A stretch of 64,000 bases of DNA from Peptoniphilus rachelemmaiella (lineage in GTDB: Bacteria; Bacillota; Clostridia; Tissierellales; Peptoniphilaceae). The notes beneath the pieces were generated by a model that worked only from the letters and a program-made list of their open reading frames with translations, was not told where the DNA came from and made no database searches. Shown piece by piece: positions 23,673 through 33,056 of this stretch (positions within the stretch are counted from its first letter, which is position 1; each line of letters opens with the position of its first letter). The stretch is from assembly GCF_943169845.1 (NCBI RefSeq), contig NZ_CALPBW010000007.1:38428-102427 (forward strand). Reading direction: 5' to 3'. The position numbers and the translations under genes were made by a program.

Positions 23673-25399
23673 TATTGCAAGCGTTCCACCACGCTCTTTA
23701 AATATTTTCCAACGACCACGGAGAAGCGCTCCAGGTCTTTGATGCGCACGAAGTCCGTGCCGAAGATGAGTCGTTCCTGATCCAATTCCTCGTCTTCGCC
23801 GGTAAAGACGCCTAAAACGGCGCGCTGCTTCAGTTTGCCCTGAAGCACTTCCGCCGCCGTGTCGTAGACCGCGTCTTCCCCTTCGTAGTCGACGACATCA
23901 CCTTTGCCCGTATCCAGGCCGACGGAGAGCAAGTCGTTGGGCATGCCGTCGGAGAGGACGATGAGCACTTTCGTGTCCGACTCGATTTCTTCCATGGTTT
24001 CGAAGACGTAGCGCAGGGCGAAGCCGTCGCGATTGGATCCGCTGGCTTTGTAGGAGAAAATCTCGCGATTTTCTTTGCTGTCGTCTTTGTAGTCTCGGAA
24101 GATGCGAATAATTTGGTAATTAAAGAGATTGCAAAAGCCCATGACCCGCGTGGGAATGCGAAGTTGGGTTAATGCCTCGGCGATGAGAAAGCCCTGAATG
24201 GCCACTTCCGCCTGCCGATCCTGTTGGGAACCGCTCATGTCAAGAAGAATGTCCACGGCAAAGGAATTTTCCTGCTCGAAGGAGTTTTTCTTGAAAATGC
24301 GGTCGTCGCCTAAAATGACGTGGCGCCACAAAAGGCCCGTGTCGATGGCGCCGTTGGCGGCCCGCACGGATTCCTGGGAGGAGTCGTCCAGCAGGTTTTT
24401 ACGAATGATTTCTCTTAATTCAAAGATGGATCGTTCGTAAATGTGGCGGTCTTTTTCGTAGATAGCTTCGGTTTCTTGCCTTTGGGCGAGGATTTGATCC
24501 TCGAAAAACCGCGCTCCCATGTCGTTTTCGAAATTGCCCTTCGTGACGTGCAGGCGCATGCCTTGGTGCAGGCCCGTGGCGATGGTTGACTCGATTTTTT
24601 TTGCCTTGGCGGGAGAAAGGGTCTCCTTGCCGTAGTGTTTGCGTACCCGAGCCAAGGTGCGGGCTTCGTTGTCGGCGCGGGTCCTGGTAATGGATGCGTC
24701 GGATTCCACCACCTTCGACGTGTCCCGAATGACGCCGGAAAATTCCGCCGACTCGATGATTTCCGTGTCCTTGTCTTCGATTTGCTCCGCCTTGGTCTCC
24801 ACGATTTGGCGGCGCTTCTTTTTCGGTTCCGGCTCCTCCGGCGGAGGCGGCACGTCTTTAACCTCGATCTTTTTTTCCACTTCGAAGGTTAAAGTGGGAT
24901 TCACGTGGAAATGTTCCCGCCAAAGTCGCGCCAAGTACTCGTAAAATTCGCCTTCGCTTTTTAATTTGTCCCCGGCGATGAGCTTGCGCATTAAGGGCTC
25001 CAGGAACGTACCGGCGCTCATGGGCTTGCCCATGCGGTAGGCGGCGTATTGCATTTCAATTTCCTGCGCCAAGTCCCTTTTGTTTAAAAAATCCAAGGTG
25101 CGGTAGCGGGTTTTGTAACTATCTTTGGCCATGGCCTTGATTCCGGGCCGCTCGCTGTACAAGGTATTTTTCGTATACTGCAGGGCCAAGATCCGCGCCA
25201 CGGCATTCATGTCCTTACCGTTGGTGACATTTTGCGTGTTTTTTGCCACGAAGTTCACCAGGCGATTTTTCGGAAAAGCCCGATCGATCATTCCCGATTC
25301 CGCCGCGTCGAAGCCGTCGCCCTCGCCGCTGTAGCGCCGCTGATAATTGCCGCCGACGGTCCAGTACACATTTTGTCGCCGCTTGTCCGTCCAGGTCAT
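23672..25399 (-). CDS. VWA-domain protein paired with a MoxR-type ATPase (CobT/NorD-like)
   Basis: 575 residues, soluble. An N-terminal helical region (to about 175) is followed by a Pro/Glu/Lys-rich linker (PPPPEEPEPKKKRRQ), a helical middle, and a C-terminal von Willebrand A domain from about 375. Its MIDAS motif is DILLDMSGSQ, with a later LIVLSDGMPNDLL strand. Known MoxR-VWA pairs act as chaperone machines inserting metals or activating enzymes (NorQ/NorD, CbbQ/CbbO); the client here cannot be read from the neighbours. Its ATG overlaps the MoxR stop by 4 bases. Nothing suggests an actual cobalt chelatase. Confidence 0.82.
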   Translation of the reverse strand: MTWTDKRRQNVYWTVGGNYQRRYSGEGDGFDAAESGMIDRAFPKNRLVNFVAKNTQNVTNGKDMNAVARILALQYTKNTLYSERPGIKAMAKDSYKTRYRTLDFLNKRDLAQEIEMQYAAYRMGKPMSAGTFLEPLMRKLIAGDKLKSEGEFYEYLARLWREHFHVNPTLTFEVEKKIEVKDVPPPPEEPEPKKKRRQIVETKAEQIEDKDTEIIESAEFSGVIRDTSKVVESDASITRTRADNEARTLARVRKHYGKETLSPAKAKKIESTIATGLHQGMRLHVTKGNFENDMGARFFEDQILAQRQETEAIYEKDRHIYERSIFELREIIRKNLLDDSSQESVRAANGAIDTGLLWRHVILGDDRIFKKNSFEQENSFAVDILLDMSGSQQDRQAEVAIQGFLIAEALTQLRIPTRVMGFCNLFNYQIIRIFRDYKDDSKENREIFSYKASGSNRDGFALRYVFETMEEIESDTKVLIVLSDGMPNDLLSVGLDTGKGDVVDYEGEDAVYDTAAEVLQGKLKQRAVLGVFTGEDEELDQERLIFGTDFVRIKDLERFSVVVGKYLKSVVERLQ

Positions 25400-26319
25400 C
25401 GGAAGAGTTCACCTTTCGTCACGCCTTTTGCAAAAAGGGTATCGATGACATCTTCCACCACTTCTTTTTCGAAGCGGTCGAAGGATTTATTGACGATGCC
25501 CATGTTCAGGGCCTCTTTCACATCAAGCCCCCGCTCGATCATGGTAAGGGCGCCGAAAAGGCCACGCATATCCACGGCCTTGGAGGAAATTTCGCCTTCC
25601 AAACTTTTGTTTTGCAGGTCCGTAAAGAGGCGGGCAAAGAGGAGCATGCCTTCTTCGTTTAAATGGGTTTCTTCCCGCAAAATTTGTTTCAGTCCTTCGC
25701 CTTCCAAAATCGGCATGTCGATGACCATAAAGCGGCTGATTAAGGCTTCGTTTAATTCACGAGTGCCCATGTAGCCGTAGTTCATGGTGCCGATGAAGCG
25801 GGTGGCATCGTCCAAAGGAATGCGGTCGTAGCCCGCCACATCGATCATGCGGCGAAAGTCCAGCGCCGAGTGCACCACGGAAAGGGATTCGTTTTTCGCC
25901 ATGTTGATCTCATCGAAAATAGCGAAGCCGCCTTTTTCCGCCGCCAGGGTGACGGGGCCTTTTTTCAACACCACTTCCCCGTTTCTGAAAGTGTCCACGC
26001 CGATTAAAGAGGCGCTGTCTACATTGACATTAAGGGACATATTCCACATGGGGCGATTAAAAAGTTGGGCCAGGTTTTCGGAAAAGACGTTTTTCCCCGT
26101 GGCTTTCGGGCCGGAAAGCAAAATGTGGTAGCCGGATAAAATAGCGTAAATGGCTTTTTCCCAAATGCTTTTTCCGTAGTAGCGGTAAATGGATACGGGC
26201 ACGCGATCCGCCACGGCGGGATCCACTTTGTGTTCTGCGACAAAATCTTCTACGTCTTTCAGCAAGGTGGCGTCGATGGCTTGTTTGTTTAAAAAATCTA
26301 CCAGTTGTTCTCTCTTCAT
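25396..26319 (-). CDS. MoxR-family AAA+ ATPase (CbbQ/NorQ/GvpN-like)
   Basis: 307 residues. Walker A GPKATGKN near residue 67, Walker B GGFAIFDEIN near 127, sensor 1 GTMNYGYMGTRELNEALISRF near 180. The AAA_5/MoxR pattern ISRFMVIDM is clear. I chose the ATG at 26319 (MKREQLV), 5 bases after GGGAAGAG; the longer frame to 26391 would overlap murJ. Partner of the downstream VWA protein through an ATGA overlap, so the two are probably made in fixed ratio. Client unknown. Confidence 0.87.
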   Translation of the reverse strand: MKREQLVDFLNKQAIDATLLKDVEDFVAEHKVDPAVADRVPVSIYRYYGKSIWEKAIYAILSGYHILLSGPKATGKNVFSENLAQLFNRPMWNMSLNVNVDSASLIGVDTFRNGEVVLKKGPVTLAAEKGGFAIFDEINMAKNESLSVVHSALDFRRMIDVAGYDRIPLDDATRFIGTMNYGYMGTRELNEALISRFMVIDMPILEGEGLKQILREETHLNEEGMLLFARLFTDLQNKSLEGEISSKAVDMRGLFGALTMIERGLDVKEALNMGIVNKSFDRFEKEVVEDVIDTLFAKGVTKGELFR

Positions 26320-26368
26320 GCTCTTCCCTTCTCTATATGATTTATTAAATTTATAATCTCGCTCTAGT

Positions 26369-27886
26369 TTATACCTCTTTCTTCTTGGCATAAAGCAATT
26401 TTTTTATCTGTTCGATTTCATCAAATTTCATGACCAGGGCCAAGAGGAGGTAGCTTATTCCCGCCACGACCATGGCGCCCAAAAGGGCCACATTCGGCGA
26501 AAGAAAGCCCAGAAGGATTTTCTCCACGCCCTTGGCAATAAGGCCCATGACAATCGATGCCAAGGCGATTTTTGCGGGATTCTTCGCTCCGCAGGCGAGT
26601 TTCAAATCCATGGACGTGTTCTTTAAATGGATCAGCATGCCCACGGCCCCCACCCAAAGGGAGACGGAGGTGCCTATGGCCAGGCCACTTAGGCCCACGA
26701 CTTTTCCGAGAATAAAACTTAAAGCCACGTTCACCGCCGCCATATAGGCCGCGTTAATTAAGGGAACTGCGGCGTCTTTTCGGCTGTAGAAAATCCGTAC
26801 GCCGATTTCCCGAATACCGATGGCGAAAAGGCCCAGGGCGTAAAACAAAAGCACTTCCCCTGTGGCCCGCACATCTTCTGCGGAAAAGGCGCCGCTTAAA
26901 AACAAGAGCTGCACGATTTCTTTGTGAAAGCACAGGACGCCGACGGTGGCGGGCAAGACGAAGGCCGCCATCAAAGAGAGGCTCTCCCGCATCACACGAG
27001 ACAGTTCCTCGCTGCTTTTATCTTCCACCAGCTTCGCCATGCGGGGATAGGTGACGGTAACGATGCTGGTCACCACAATGCCCGTAACGAAGCCCTGAAT
27101 CTTTGTGGCGTAGTTAATCACCGCGACCCCGGTGGGGGCGATGACGGAGGCCATGGCCTTGCTAACGATGTTGTTCAGCTCCAAGACCGAAGTGGAGATT
27201 AATATGGGAAAAATTAAGCGCCACATATGCCCCATGGCCGCCCCTTTCAGGGGGTAGCCTCTACGCAGGTGAAAGCCGCTTTTTTTCAGATAGGGCAAAA
27301 AGATCACGTATTGAAAACAAAAAGCGAACAAAATTCCCAGGGCCAGAAGGCGCAAGTCGCCGGCGCGGCCCAAAAACATGGCCACGATTAAAATGCTGTT
27401 CATGACCACGGAGTGGAACATGGAGACGATAAAGTGTTCGTGAATTTGCAAATAGGCTTTAAAGATGGAAAAGACGGCGCTTACCGTCATGCTCAGTGCC
27501 GTCACTCGGCTCATGGCCACGGTTTTCTCGAAGGTGGCGCCTTGAAAGCCCGGCGCCATCACATGCACCAGTACCGGCGCAAAGATAATGGCGAGGACGC
27601 TGAGGATTAAGGCGATGACCGCCACGGCAAAGACCAAGGTGGTGGTGAAGCGATTCGCTTCCTCCTCGCCTCCTCTGTGGGCCATTTCCGTGTAGACGGG
27701 AATGAAGCCGCCGGCAATGGAACCTGAAAAAAGATTGGATAAGACCATAGGCAAAGTAAAGGCGATAAGAAATATATTCGCCACATCGGATGTACCAAAA
27801 AAATGGGCTAGGGCTTTTTCCCTAGCCAATCCAAAACATTTGGTCCCTATGGTAATGAGCATTAAAAGTAGGGATGTGTGCTGCAT
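26369..27886 (-). CDS. murJ: Lipid II flippase MurJ (MviN family)
   Basis: 505 residues with about 14 membrane segments. N-terminal GLAREKALAHFFGTSDVANIF and SIAGGFIPVY are classic MurJ/MviN motifs, carrying the arginine-containing cavity region. It moves the peptidoglycan precursor lipid II across the membrane. The gene is 6 bases downstream of the polysaccharide deacetylase gene. Ribosome site TAGGGAATT. It heads towards the MoxR gene, with about 50 bases between them. No defect seen. Confidence 0.93.
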   Translation of the reverse strand: MQHTSLLLMLITIGTKCFGLAREKALAHFFGTSDVANIFLIAFTLPMVLSNLFSGSIAGGFIPVYTEMAHRGGEEEANRFTTTLVFAVAVIALILSVLAIIFAPVLVHVMAPGFQGATFEKTVAMSRVTALSMTVSAVFSIFKAYLQIHEHFIVSMFHSVVMNSILIVAMFLGRAGDLRLLALGILFAFCFQYVIFLPYLKKSGFHLRRGYPLKGAAMGHMWRLIFPILISTSVLELNNIVSKAMASVIAPTGVAVINYATKIQGFVTGIVVTSIVTVTYPRMAKLVEDKSSEELSRVMRESLSLMAAFVLPATVGVLCFHKEIVQLLFLSGAFSAEDVRATGEVLLFYALGLFAIGIREIGVRIFYSRKDAAVPLINAAYMAAVNVALSFILGKVVGLSGLAIGTSVSLWVGAVGMLIHLKNTSMDLKLACGAKNPAKIALASIVMGLIAKGVEKILLGFLSPNVALLGAMVVAGISYLLLALVMKFDEIEQIKKLLYAKKKEV

Positions 27887-27892
27887 AATTCC

Positions 27893-28912
27893 CTACTTTA
27901 AGATACCGAAGCTGTAGCCGTCGTCCCGAAGGGCGTCGATGACGTGGGGCAAGGCGTCGGCGGAAAGCTGTTTCGTTTCCGCATCGTGCATTAAAATGAC
28001 GATCACCGAAGCGTCGCCGTTTTTCGGCATGGACTTCTTCAAAAATTCCACGAGGCCTGCAGCCGTAGTGGGGCGGCGACTGGCCGGTTCCGCATCGCCG
28101 GTGAGGGCGTTCCAGTCGATCCAGGAAATGCCCATGTCTTTCAGCTTTTGATCGGCCGCATCCAGGCCCTTCCAGCTCATGTGCCCGCCGGGGTAACGCC
28201 AGGCGCCGGAATGAAAGTTTTTCCCTAAAATGCTTTGCAGGGCTTTTTGCGTTTTAATGGCTTCCCCTTCGATGGCCGCCGTATCGGCGATGCGTCCGGG
28301 ATAAAGCTTGGTGTAATCGTGGCTGTAGGAGTGCAGGGCAATGGCGTTGCCTTCGACTAATTCCCGTAGCAAAATATCGCGATTTTTTTCATGGACGCTT
28401 TTTCCCACGACAAAGAAAGTTCCGTGGACACCTTTTTCTTTTAGCGTGTCCAAAATTTGGGGCGAAATCTTGTGATTCGGGCCGTCGTCGAAGGTTAAGA
28501 AGGCGATTTTTTTCTTGCCCGTATATTCCCGCTTGCCTTGAATGATTTCGGAAATTTCTCCCGCATCGTAGGCGTAACTCGAAGCGCGGGTAATGTGGTT
28601 TTCACCTTTGGCCAGGCGAATTTCAATGCGGTCGTTAATAATATTATTGGTTAAGTTGCCGATTTCTTGCGGCGTGTAGCTGCCCACGGTATGTAAGGCA
28701 TCCATGTTTTTAAGGACAAACCATTCGATTTGGTTTCCGCCCCCATCCGATGCGCCCTCACCGGCGAGACGCTTTAATTTATGAAAGGCCCCGGCGAAGA
28801 CGATTAAAATCACGGCCAAAAGCACGAGGCCGCGAAGGCGCGCCTGTCTCTTTCGCTTTTGAATGCGCATTTTTCTGCGCCGCCGTTGTCTTTCCATTTC
28901 TTCTTTATTCAT
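27893..28912 (-). CDS. Membrane-anchored polysaccharide deacetylase (NodB domain, PgdA-like)
   Basis: 339 residues. A very basic N-terminus (RQRRRRKMRIQKRKRQ) is followed by one membrane segment (about 29-45), leaving the enzyme outside. NodB motifs: TFDDGP near 138, HSYSHD near 213 (metal His pair), RYPGG near 260, DWNALTGD near 285 and LMHDAET near 320. The family removes N-acetyl groups from peptidoglycan or other wall glycans using a divalent metal. Neighbours murJ and an exported stalk protein support a cell-wall role; the exact polymer is not known. RBS AAGGAGGAG before the ATG. Confidence 0.9.
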   Translation of the reverse strand: MNKEEMERQRRRRKMRIQKRKRQARLRGLVLLAVILIVFAGAFHKLKRLAGEGASDGGGNQIEWFVLKNMDALHTVGSYTPQEIGNLTNNIINDRIEIRLAKGENHITRASSYAYDAGEISEIIQGKREYTGKKKIAFLTFDDGPNHKISPQILDTLKEKGVHGTFFVVGKSVHEKNRDILLRELVEGNAIALHSYSHDYTKLYPGRIADTAAIEGEAIKTQKALQSILGKNFHSGAWRYPGGHMSWKGLDAADQKLKDMGISWIDWNALTGDAEPASRRPTTAAGLVEFLKKSMPKNGDASVIVILMHDAETKQLSADALPHVIDALRDDGYSFGILK

Positions 28913-28921
28913 AGCTCCTCC

Positions 28922-30307
28922 TTAAGGACGCACCGTAATGGTTTGCGCAATTTTTCTGCCGTCGCCGTAGACGTAGCCTTTCAGCACACTGCCGTTGTAT
29001 AGCCACACCACGCGGCGGTCCTTTAATGTATCTTCAATATTGACCATGTCCAATAAATAGGTCGCATCGGAATCTAAATCCTTTAGCTGTACCAAGCGCC
29101 CCTGTCCGAAAGCCAGGTACCTGTCGCCCATGAGCTTGACGCTGTGGCCTTTGTTCTTGTCGTAGGCTGCAAAAGACACGGCCTGTAGCGTATCTCTATC
29201 GAGAATGGTGACAAGGCCTAAATCCCCGTCGTCCAGGAGAATGTAGGACGCACTGAGGCTGAAGTGGCCCGCCTTGGAATCCAAGGGCCTGTCCTCTCGG
29301 TCGTCTTCGTGTATAAACAAGGCGCCGCCTCTTCGGTAAATGATGCGTCCGTCTTGAACATCGAAGTCTTCCGTGTCCCGATCCACTACCCGCTTTAACA
29401 CTTTCGATTTCGGCGAGTAGGCGTAGATGCCGCCGGGCCTTTGAAAGTACACGTGGCCGCGGTCGTAGCAGATTCTTTCTGCGCCTTCCATGGCGTAGGG
29501 CAAGGGATAGAATTTGCGGCTCATTTTATCGAGCGAATAAATGACTAGCCGCTGACCGTCCACAGCCAAGGCCGATTTCGTTTCGTCGTCGTAGTACACC
29601 GGCGCGTCTAAGGCCAAGTCGCCGATAAAGCGAATGGACTGTTTTTCGTTGATTTGAAAAAAGCTGCCCATGCCTCCGGGCACTTTTTCGCCCCAGCCCC
29701 TGATCTGCGTGGTGCTGATATCGTAAATTTCCGTGGCCATGGTGCCGTCGCGATAGGGGGAGATGCTTCCCACCTTCACGGCGCGATCGGGGACCACTTT
29801 CGCTTGATCCTCCGGCGGCAGAATCAACAGGCGGGATCCGTCGTCTGACAGATTGATTCCATAGCCCATTTCCTTCAGTGTAAAGACCAGGGGCACATAG
29901 AGTGCGTCGCCGTCAAATGTGGGATAAGACGCGGCCTCTGCCCGCCCCGATGGGCGAACCACCACGGCTTTATCCGCCGCCATGTAAATGCGATTGATTT
30001 GATTGATGGTAATGATTTTTTCTTCGGGAAAATAGCCCATGCGCTTTTCTCCCACCAATCGGATAAAATCCTTGTAGGCAAGGGCCCAATCGCCGTTTAT
30101 TTTTTTTACGGGATAGGTGTAATGCACCGGGACCGCGCCCTTGGATCGCCGAAAGATAGAAAGCTCCGGCACATGGTTGGGCGTTTCCACCACCGGCTTT
30201 TTCGATGGTATGTCGCGAAAAAATTTCTCCTCCGGCGAATAAGGCTTCGCCGCCACTAGGAAGGCGAGAAGAAAACACGCCGCCAAAAGGGCTTTTCTTT
30301 TCATCAT
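28922..30307 (-). CDS. Exported protein with a copper-amine-oxidase-N-like stalk domain and a probable beta-propeller
   Basis: 461 residues. Signal peptide MMKRKALLAACFLLAFLVAA. Residues about 60-165 (VKKINGDWALAYKDFIRLVGEKR and DALYVPLVFTLKEMGY) match the stalk-type domain found in many clostridial surface proteins. The remainder is beta-rich, with repeated units such as ALAVDGQRLVIYSLDKM and RIIYRRGGALFIHEDD, suggesting a propeller. No enzyme motif seen. It lies 9 bases upstream of the deacetylase gene, so it probably shares the murJ operon and works at the cell surface. GGAGG lies 6 bases before the ATG. Function unknown. Confidence 0.72.
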   Translation of the reverse strand: MMKRKALLAACFLLAFLVAAKPYSPEEKFFRDIPSKKPVVETPNHVPELSIFRRSKGAVPVHYTYPVKKINGDWALAYKDFIRLVGEKRMGYFPEEKIITINQINRIYMAADKAVVVRPSGRAEAASYPTFDGDALYVPLVFTLKEMGYGINLSDDGSRLLILPPEDQAKVVPDRAVKVGSISPYRDGTMATEIYDISTTQIRGWGEKVPGGMGSFFQINEKQSIRFIGDLALDAPVYYDDETKSALAVDGQRLVIYSLDKMSRKFYPLPYAMEGAERICYDRGHVYFQRPGGIYAYSPKSKVLKRVVDRDTEDFDVQDGRIIYRRGGALFIHEDDREDRPLDSKAGHFSLSASYILLDDGDLGLVTILDRDTLQAVSFAAYDKNKGHSVKLMGDRYLAFGQGRLVQLKDLDSDATYLLDMVNIEDTLKDRRVVWLYNGSVLKGYVYGDGRKIAQTITVRP

Positions 30308-30372
30308 CTTTCGCCTCCGCCATTATTTTACCACAGCCCGAGGGCTTGAAATTCTAAGATAAATAGGATTTA

Positions 30373-32016
30373 TCACTCAAAAGGTGCGATGACATTGTCC
30401 TTTTCCAAAAGGCCCAGATAACTAAACGCCGCCTCGCCGAAAGCCGTGGGACGGAAGATGATTTTCCCCTCGTCGTTTACGGCCATGTCGTATAAATCCA
30501 GGTCCCGACCCAGATCCATGATGCGTCTCAGAATCACGTCGTCTTTTTCACCGACCACTTCCCTGAAAAGCTTGGCGCCCGGCTTGAGGCATTGGGCATA
30601 AACATCTCGAAAAGGCCATTGGCGGAAATACATATCTGCGCCTTGGAATTTTTCGTTAAACAGAGTGCTTACCCAAAGCACCAACTTTTCTTCGTCTTCC
30701 ATTTGCATGTATTGCTCCAGGCGAATGGTGGGAAGAAGCAGGCCCTCTTCCACAAAGACCAGGCTCTTTAAAAGGGCGAATTTTCTGAAAAACACCAGCT
30801 CCGGAAAGCTGCTCTCCCGATTGGCCTGGCTCTTTTGCAGAAAAATCGGCACATTTTGCCGCATGCGCGCCAAGCTCTTCTGGTTCAAGGCGCCGGTTTT
30901 CGTCACCATTAAATCTTCGTCGAGAATGGTTTCCATGTAGCGATCGAACTGATCGAGCCAGCGGGAGGAGCGCTTCATCTCGCCCCGGGCCTCTGCCAGG
31001 CTGTTTACCCGGTACATTCCCCGCACCGAGTGGGCGAGGCGCTTTTTATAGTCGAGAATTTTTTTATCCGCCGGCTCCAGGGAGCGAAGGCCCGCATCGT
31101 TTCCCCGCATGCGGCACCAGTGGCGAAAGAGGGCGTAAATCCGAAGCATTTGGGCGTCGTCAGCGAAATCCCCGTCGTTTGAGGCCGCCACCATAAGCTC
31201 GTCGTAGTGGGTGAAGCCATTGTCTTCCAGATTCACCCCTTCCGCCATAAGCACCGCCGAGTCCATGTGCTCGAGAAGGTACATATCCGCCACCACGGCG
31301 GCGTCGTCATCGGCAAATTCCGGTGCCAGGGCGAGAATGCCCTCGGAGACATCCAAAAGCGCTTCCTCCTCGTCGAAAGGCAAACTTTCCTCGTCCTCCG
31401 CCCGAGCATAGGCCAGGGCAAAGAGAAAGAGGATTTCCGGATTCCCGTTTTTTAAGGTGTCCTCATAGGCCTTTGTGTTTTCCTGCATCATGGGCTGACG
31501 CTTTTTCAGTTCCATGACCTGTTCTCCAAAGGCATCCCGTAATTTTTCAGGCACAACCTTCGCCTTGTTGAAGAGAAAATGGCCCACGGAAGTTTCCACG
31601 ATGCGACCCAAAAAGAGATCTCCCTCTTTCAGCGCCTTCGCCTCTTCCGTGGCCTCGAGGATGACGGCAGGCTCGGGAAACAAAAGGCTTTGCACATAAA
31701 TGCCCGCCTCGCTTTTGTAATTGACGCGGTAAATGGACAGATAGGAATCGAAAATCCGCTCCAAATAAGGCTCCACGCCGCGCATTTTGTGAATGTGGCG
31801 CCACAACTGGCCCACCAATTGGCTCGTCGTGGGGCGATTTTCCTCCGTGTCGAACATGAGCCAGGCGGCCAAGTCGAAATGAGGAATCGACACGCGCATG
31901 GGCGCATACATTTCCTCGTCTTTAAATAAGTCGTCCATGGGAATGTTGTGGCGAGTGGAATCCACAATGGCCACAATATCCTCCAGGGTTTTCAGCCAAA
32001 GCTGTGTATTAGACAT
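30373..32016 (-). CDS. Large cytoplasmic protein of unknown function
   Basis: 547 residues, acidic, without signal peptide or membrane segments. Largely helical: YLERIFDSYLSIYRVNYKSEAG, ALAYARAEDEESLPFDEEEALL, DVSEGILALAPEFADDD, KSLARMRQNVPIFLQKSQAN. I cannot assign a family and see no catalytic signature. Its ATG lies inside the end of the FUSC-family gene (8-base overlap), so the two are translationally coupled. It ends with no obvious terminator before 30307. It is probably lineage-restricted; a database search would show how widely it travels with the transporter. Confidence 0.7.
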   Translation of the reverse strand: MSNTQLWLKTLEDIVAIVDSTRHNIPMDDLFKDEEMYAPMRVSIPHFDLAAWLMFDTEENRPTTSQLVGQLWRHIHKMRGVEPYLERIFDSYLSIYRVNYKSEAGIYVQSLLFPEPAVILEATEEAKALKEGDLFLGRIVETSVGHFLFNKAKVVPEKLRDAFGEQVMELKKRQPMMQENTKAYEDTLKNGNPEILFLFALAYARAEDEESLPFDEEEALLDVSEGILALAPEFADDDAAVVADMYLLEHMDSAVLMAEGVNLEDNGFTHYDELMVAASNDGDFADDAQMLRIYALFRHWCRMRGNDAGLRSLEPADKKILDYKKRLAHSVRGMYRVNSLAEARGEMKRSSRWLDQFDRYMETILDEDLMVTKTGALNQKSLARMRQNVPIFLQKSQANRESSFPELVFFRKFALLKSLVFVEEGLLLPTIRLEQYMQMEDEEKLVLWVSTLFNEKFQGADMYFRQWPFRDVYAQCLKPGAKLFREVVGEKDDVILRRIMDLGRDLDLYDMAVNDEGKIIFRPTAFGEAAFSYLGLLEKDNVIAPFE

Positions 32017-32929
32017 GGGTTACTCCTTCGTCGTAAAGGGCTTTTGTGGCTTGGAGCTTTTCCAAAACCACATGGACGTGAAAATTCACAATGGGATCGG
32101 GAAGCACCTCGTCCATGCCCTCAAACAGTTCCGTGTAGTGGAACAGTTCTTGAATAATCAATTTATTTTCCGTCGTTAGTTTGCTTTCCATCAGATTCAT
32201 ATGAGACAAAACCCGCAGCGAAATAAAGCATTCGCTGAAATGATCCAGGAGATTTTCCACGCCGTAAAGGTCTACGTCTCGGGCAAAGGGCTCAGACATT
32301 TCTTTTTTGATGAGCTCAAAGGATTCCTGGGTTTTGGCGAGCTCTTTTTGCAGCGCATCGAGCCCGATCTTTTCGTCGGCGAGAATCACGGCCTCGGAAA
32401 GGCGGAAAATATCTTCGTATGTCTGCTCCAAGAGGTTTTCGAAACTGCGCTTCGGCGTGGGCCGAGCGATGAGGTAATTAATGACCAGGGAAACGAAAAT
32501 CCCGAGAAAGGTCCCAATAAGGCGGTTGACGCCGTAAATTAATTGGGATTGCGTCGATGAAAAGCTGGCCACGAAAATAATATTCGTGAGATTAATAAAG
32601 CGGTTCATCTTAAATTTCAGCAGGGTTAAGATAATAATGACGATGCCCACGCCGGCGATAAAGGGACGAATGTAAATGTTGTCGGTGATCAGTGCCAAAA
32701 CATAGCCCAGGACCACGCCCATGACGCAGGTAAACATTCTGAGTCTGACGGCTTTGTGGGTTTCGTGAACCGAAGGCTGCATGGTGGTCATGGCGGCGAT
32801 GGCCACAAAAAGGGGCGTATGAAGCCCCAGTATATTCGATAAAAACAATCCGATGACGACGGCCAGAGCCGTTTTAAATGTACGCATGCCGACATGGGGC
32901 AAATGATCTTTTACCGGTGGAATGTTCAA
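32009..32929 (-). CDS. FUSC/ArAE-family membrane protein (aromatic acid exporter-like)
   Basis: 306 residues if it starts at the TTG at 32929, 8 bases after AAGGAG. An ATG at 32887 (MRTFKTALAVVIG) is the alternative but lacks a ribosome site. Five to six membrane segments in residues about 18-160 (LAVVIGLFLSNILG, FTCVMGVVLGYVLALI, IIILTLLKF, INYLIARPT) precede a cytoplasmic helical half (about 165-306). This is the layout of half-size FUSC/DUF939 proteins, some members of which export aromatic acids or related compounds. Substrate unknown. Coupled to the unknown gene at 30373. Confidence 0.78.
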   Translation of the reverse strand: MNIPPVKDHLPHVGMRTFKTALAVVIGLFLSNILGLHTPLFVAIAAMTTMQPSVHETHKAVRLRMFTCVMGVVLGYVLALITDNIYIRPFIAGVGIVIIILTLLKFKMNRFINLTNIIFVASFSSTQSQLIYGVNRLIGTFLGIFVSLVINYLIARPTPKRSFENLLEQTYEDIFRLSEAVILADEKIGLDALQKELAKTQESFELIKKEMSEPFARDVDLYGVENLLDHFSECFISLRVLSHMNLMESKLTTENKLIIQELFHYTELFEGMDEVLPDPIVNFHVHVVLEKLQATKALYDEGVTHV

Positions 32930-32960
32930 ATTCTGTTCTCCTTTTTGCACTTCTAGAAAA

Positions 32961-32988
32961 AGTATAGCAAACTGAAAAAAAACTGCAA
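32961..32988 (-). promoter_or_regulatory. Predicted promoter of the FUSC-unknown operon
   Basis: TTGCAG (32983-32988), 16-base spacer, TATACT (32961-32966) on the minus strand, about 32 bases before the TTG start. It is divergent from the hpf promoter. Confidence 0.55.
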
Positions 32989-33001
32989 GGGAGAGGCCCG
33001 T

Positions 33002-33030
33002 TTCAATCTCAGGAATCGGGGTATTATAAT
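33002..33030 (+). promoter_or_regulatory. Predicted promoter of hpf
   Basis: TATAAT at 33025-33030 with a weak TTCAAT 17 bases upstream; the ribosome site AGAGGAG follows. Confidence 0.5.
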
Positions 33031-33056
33031 AAAAAGTAGTGAGAGGAGACATGACT

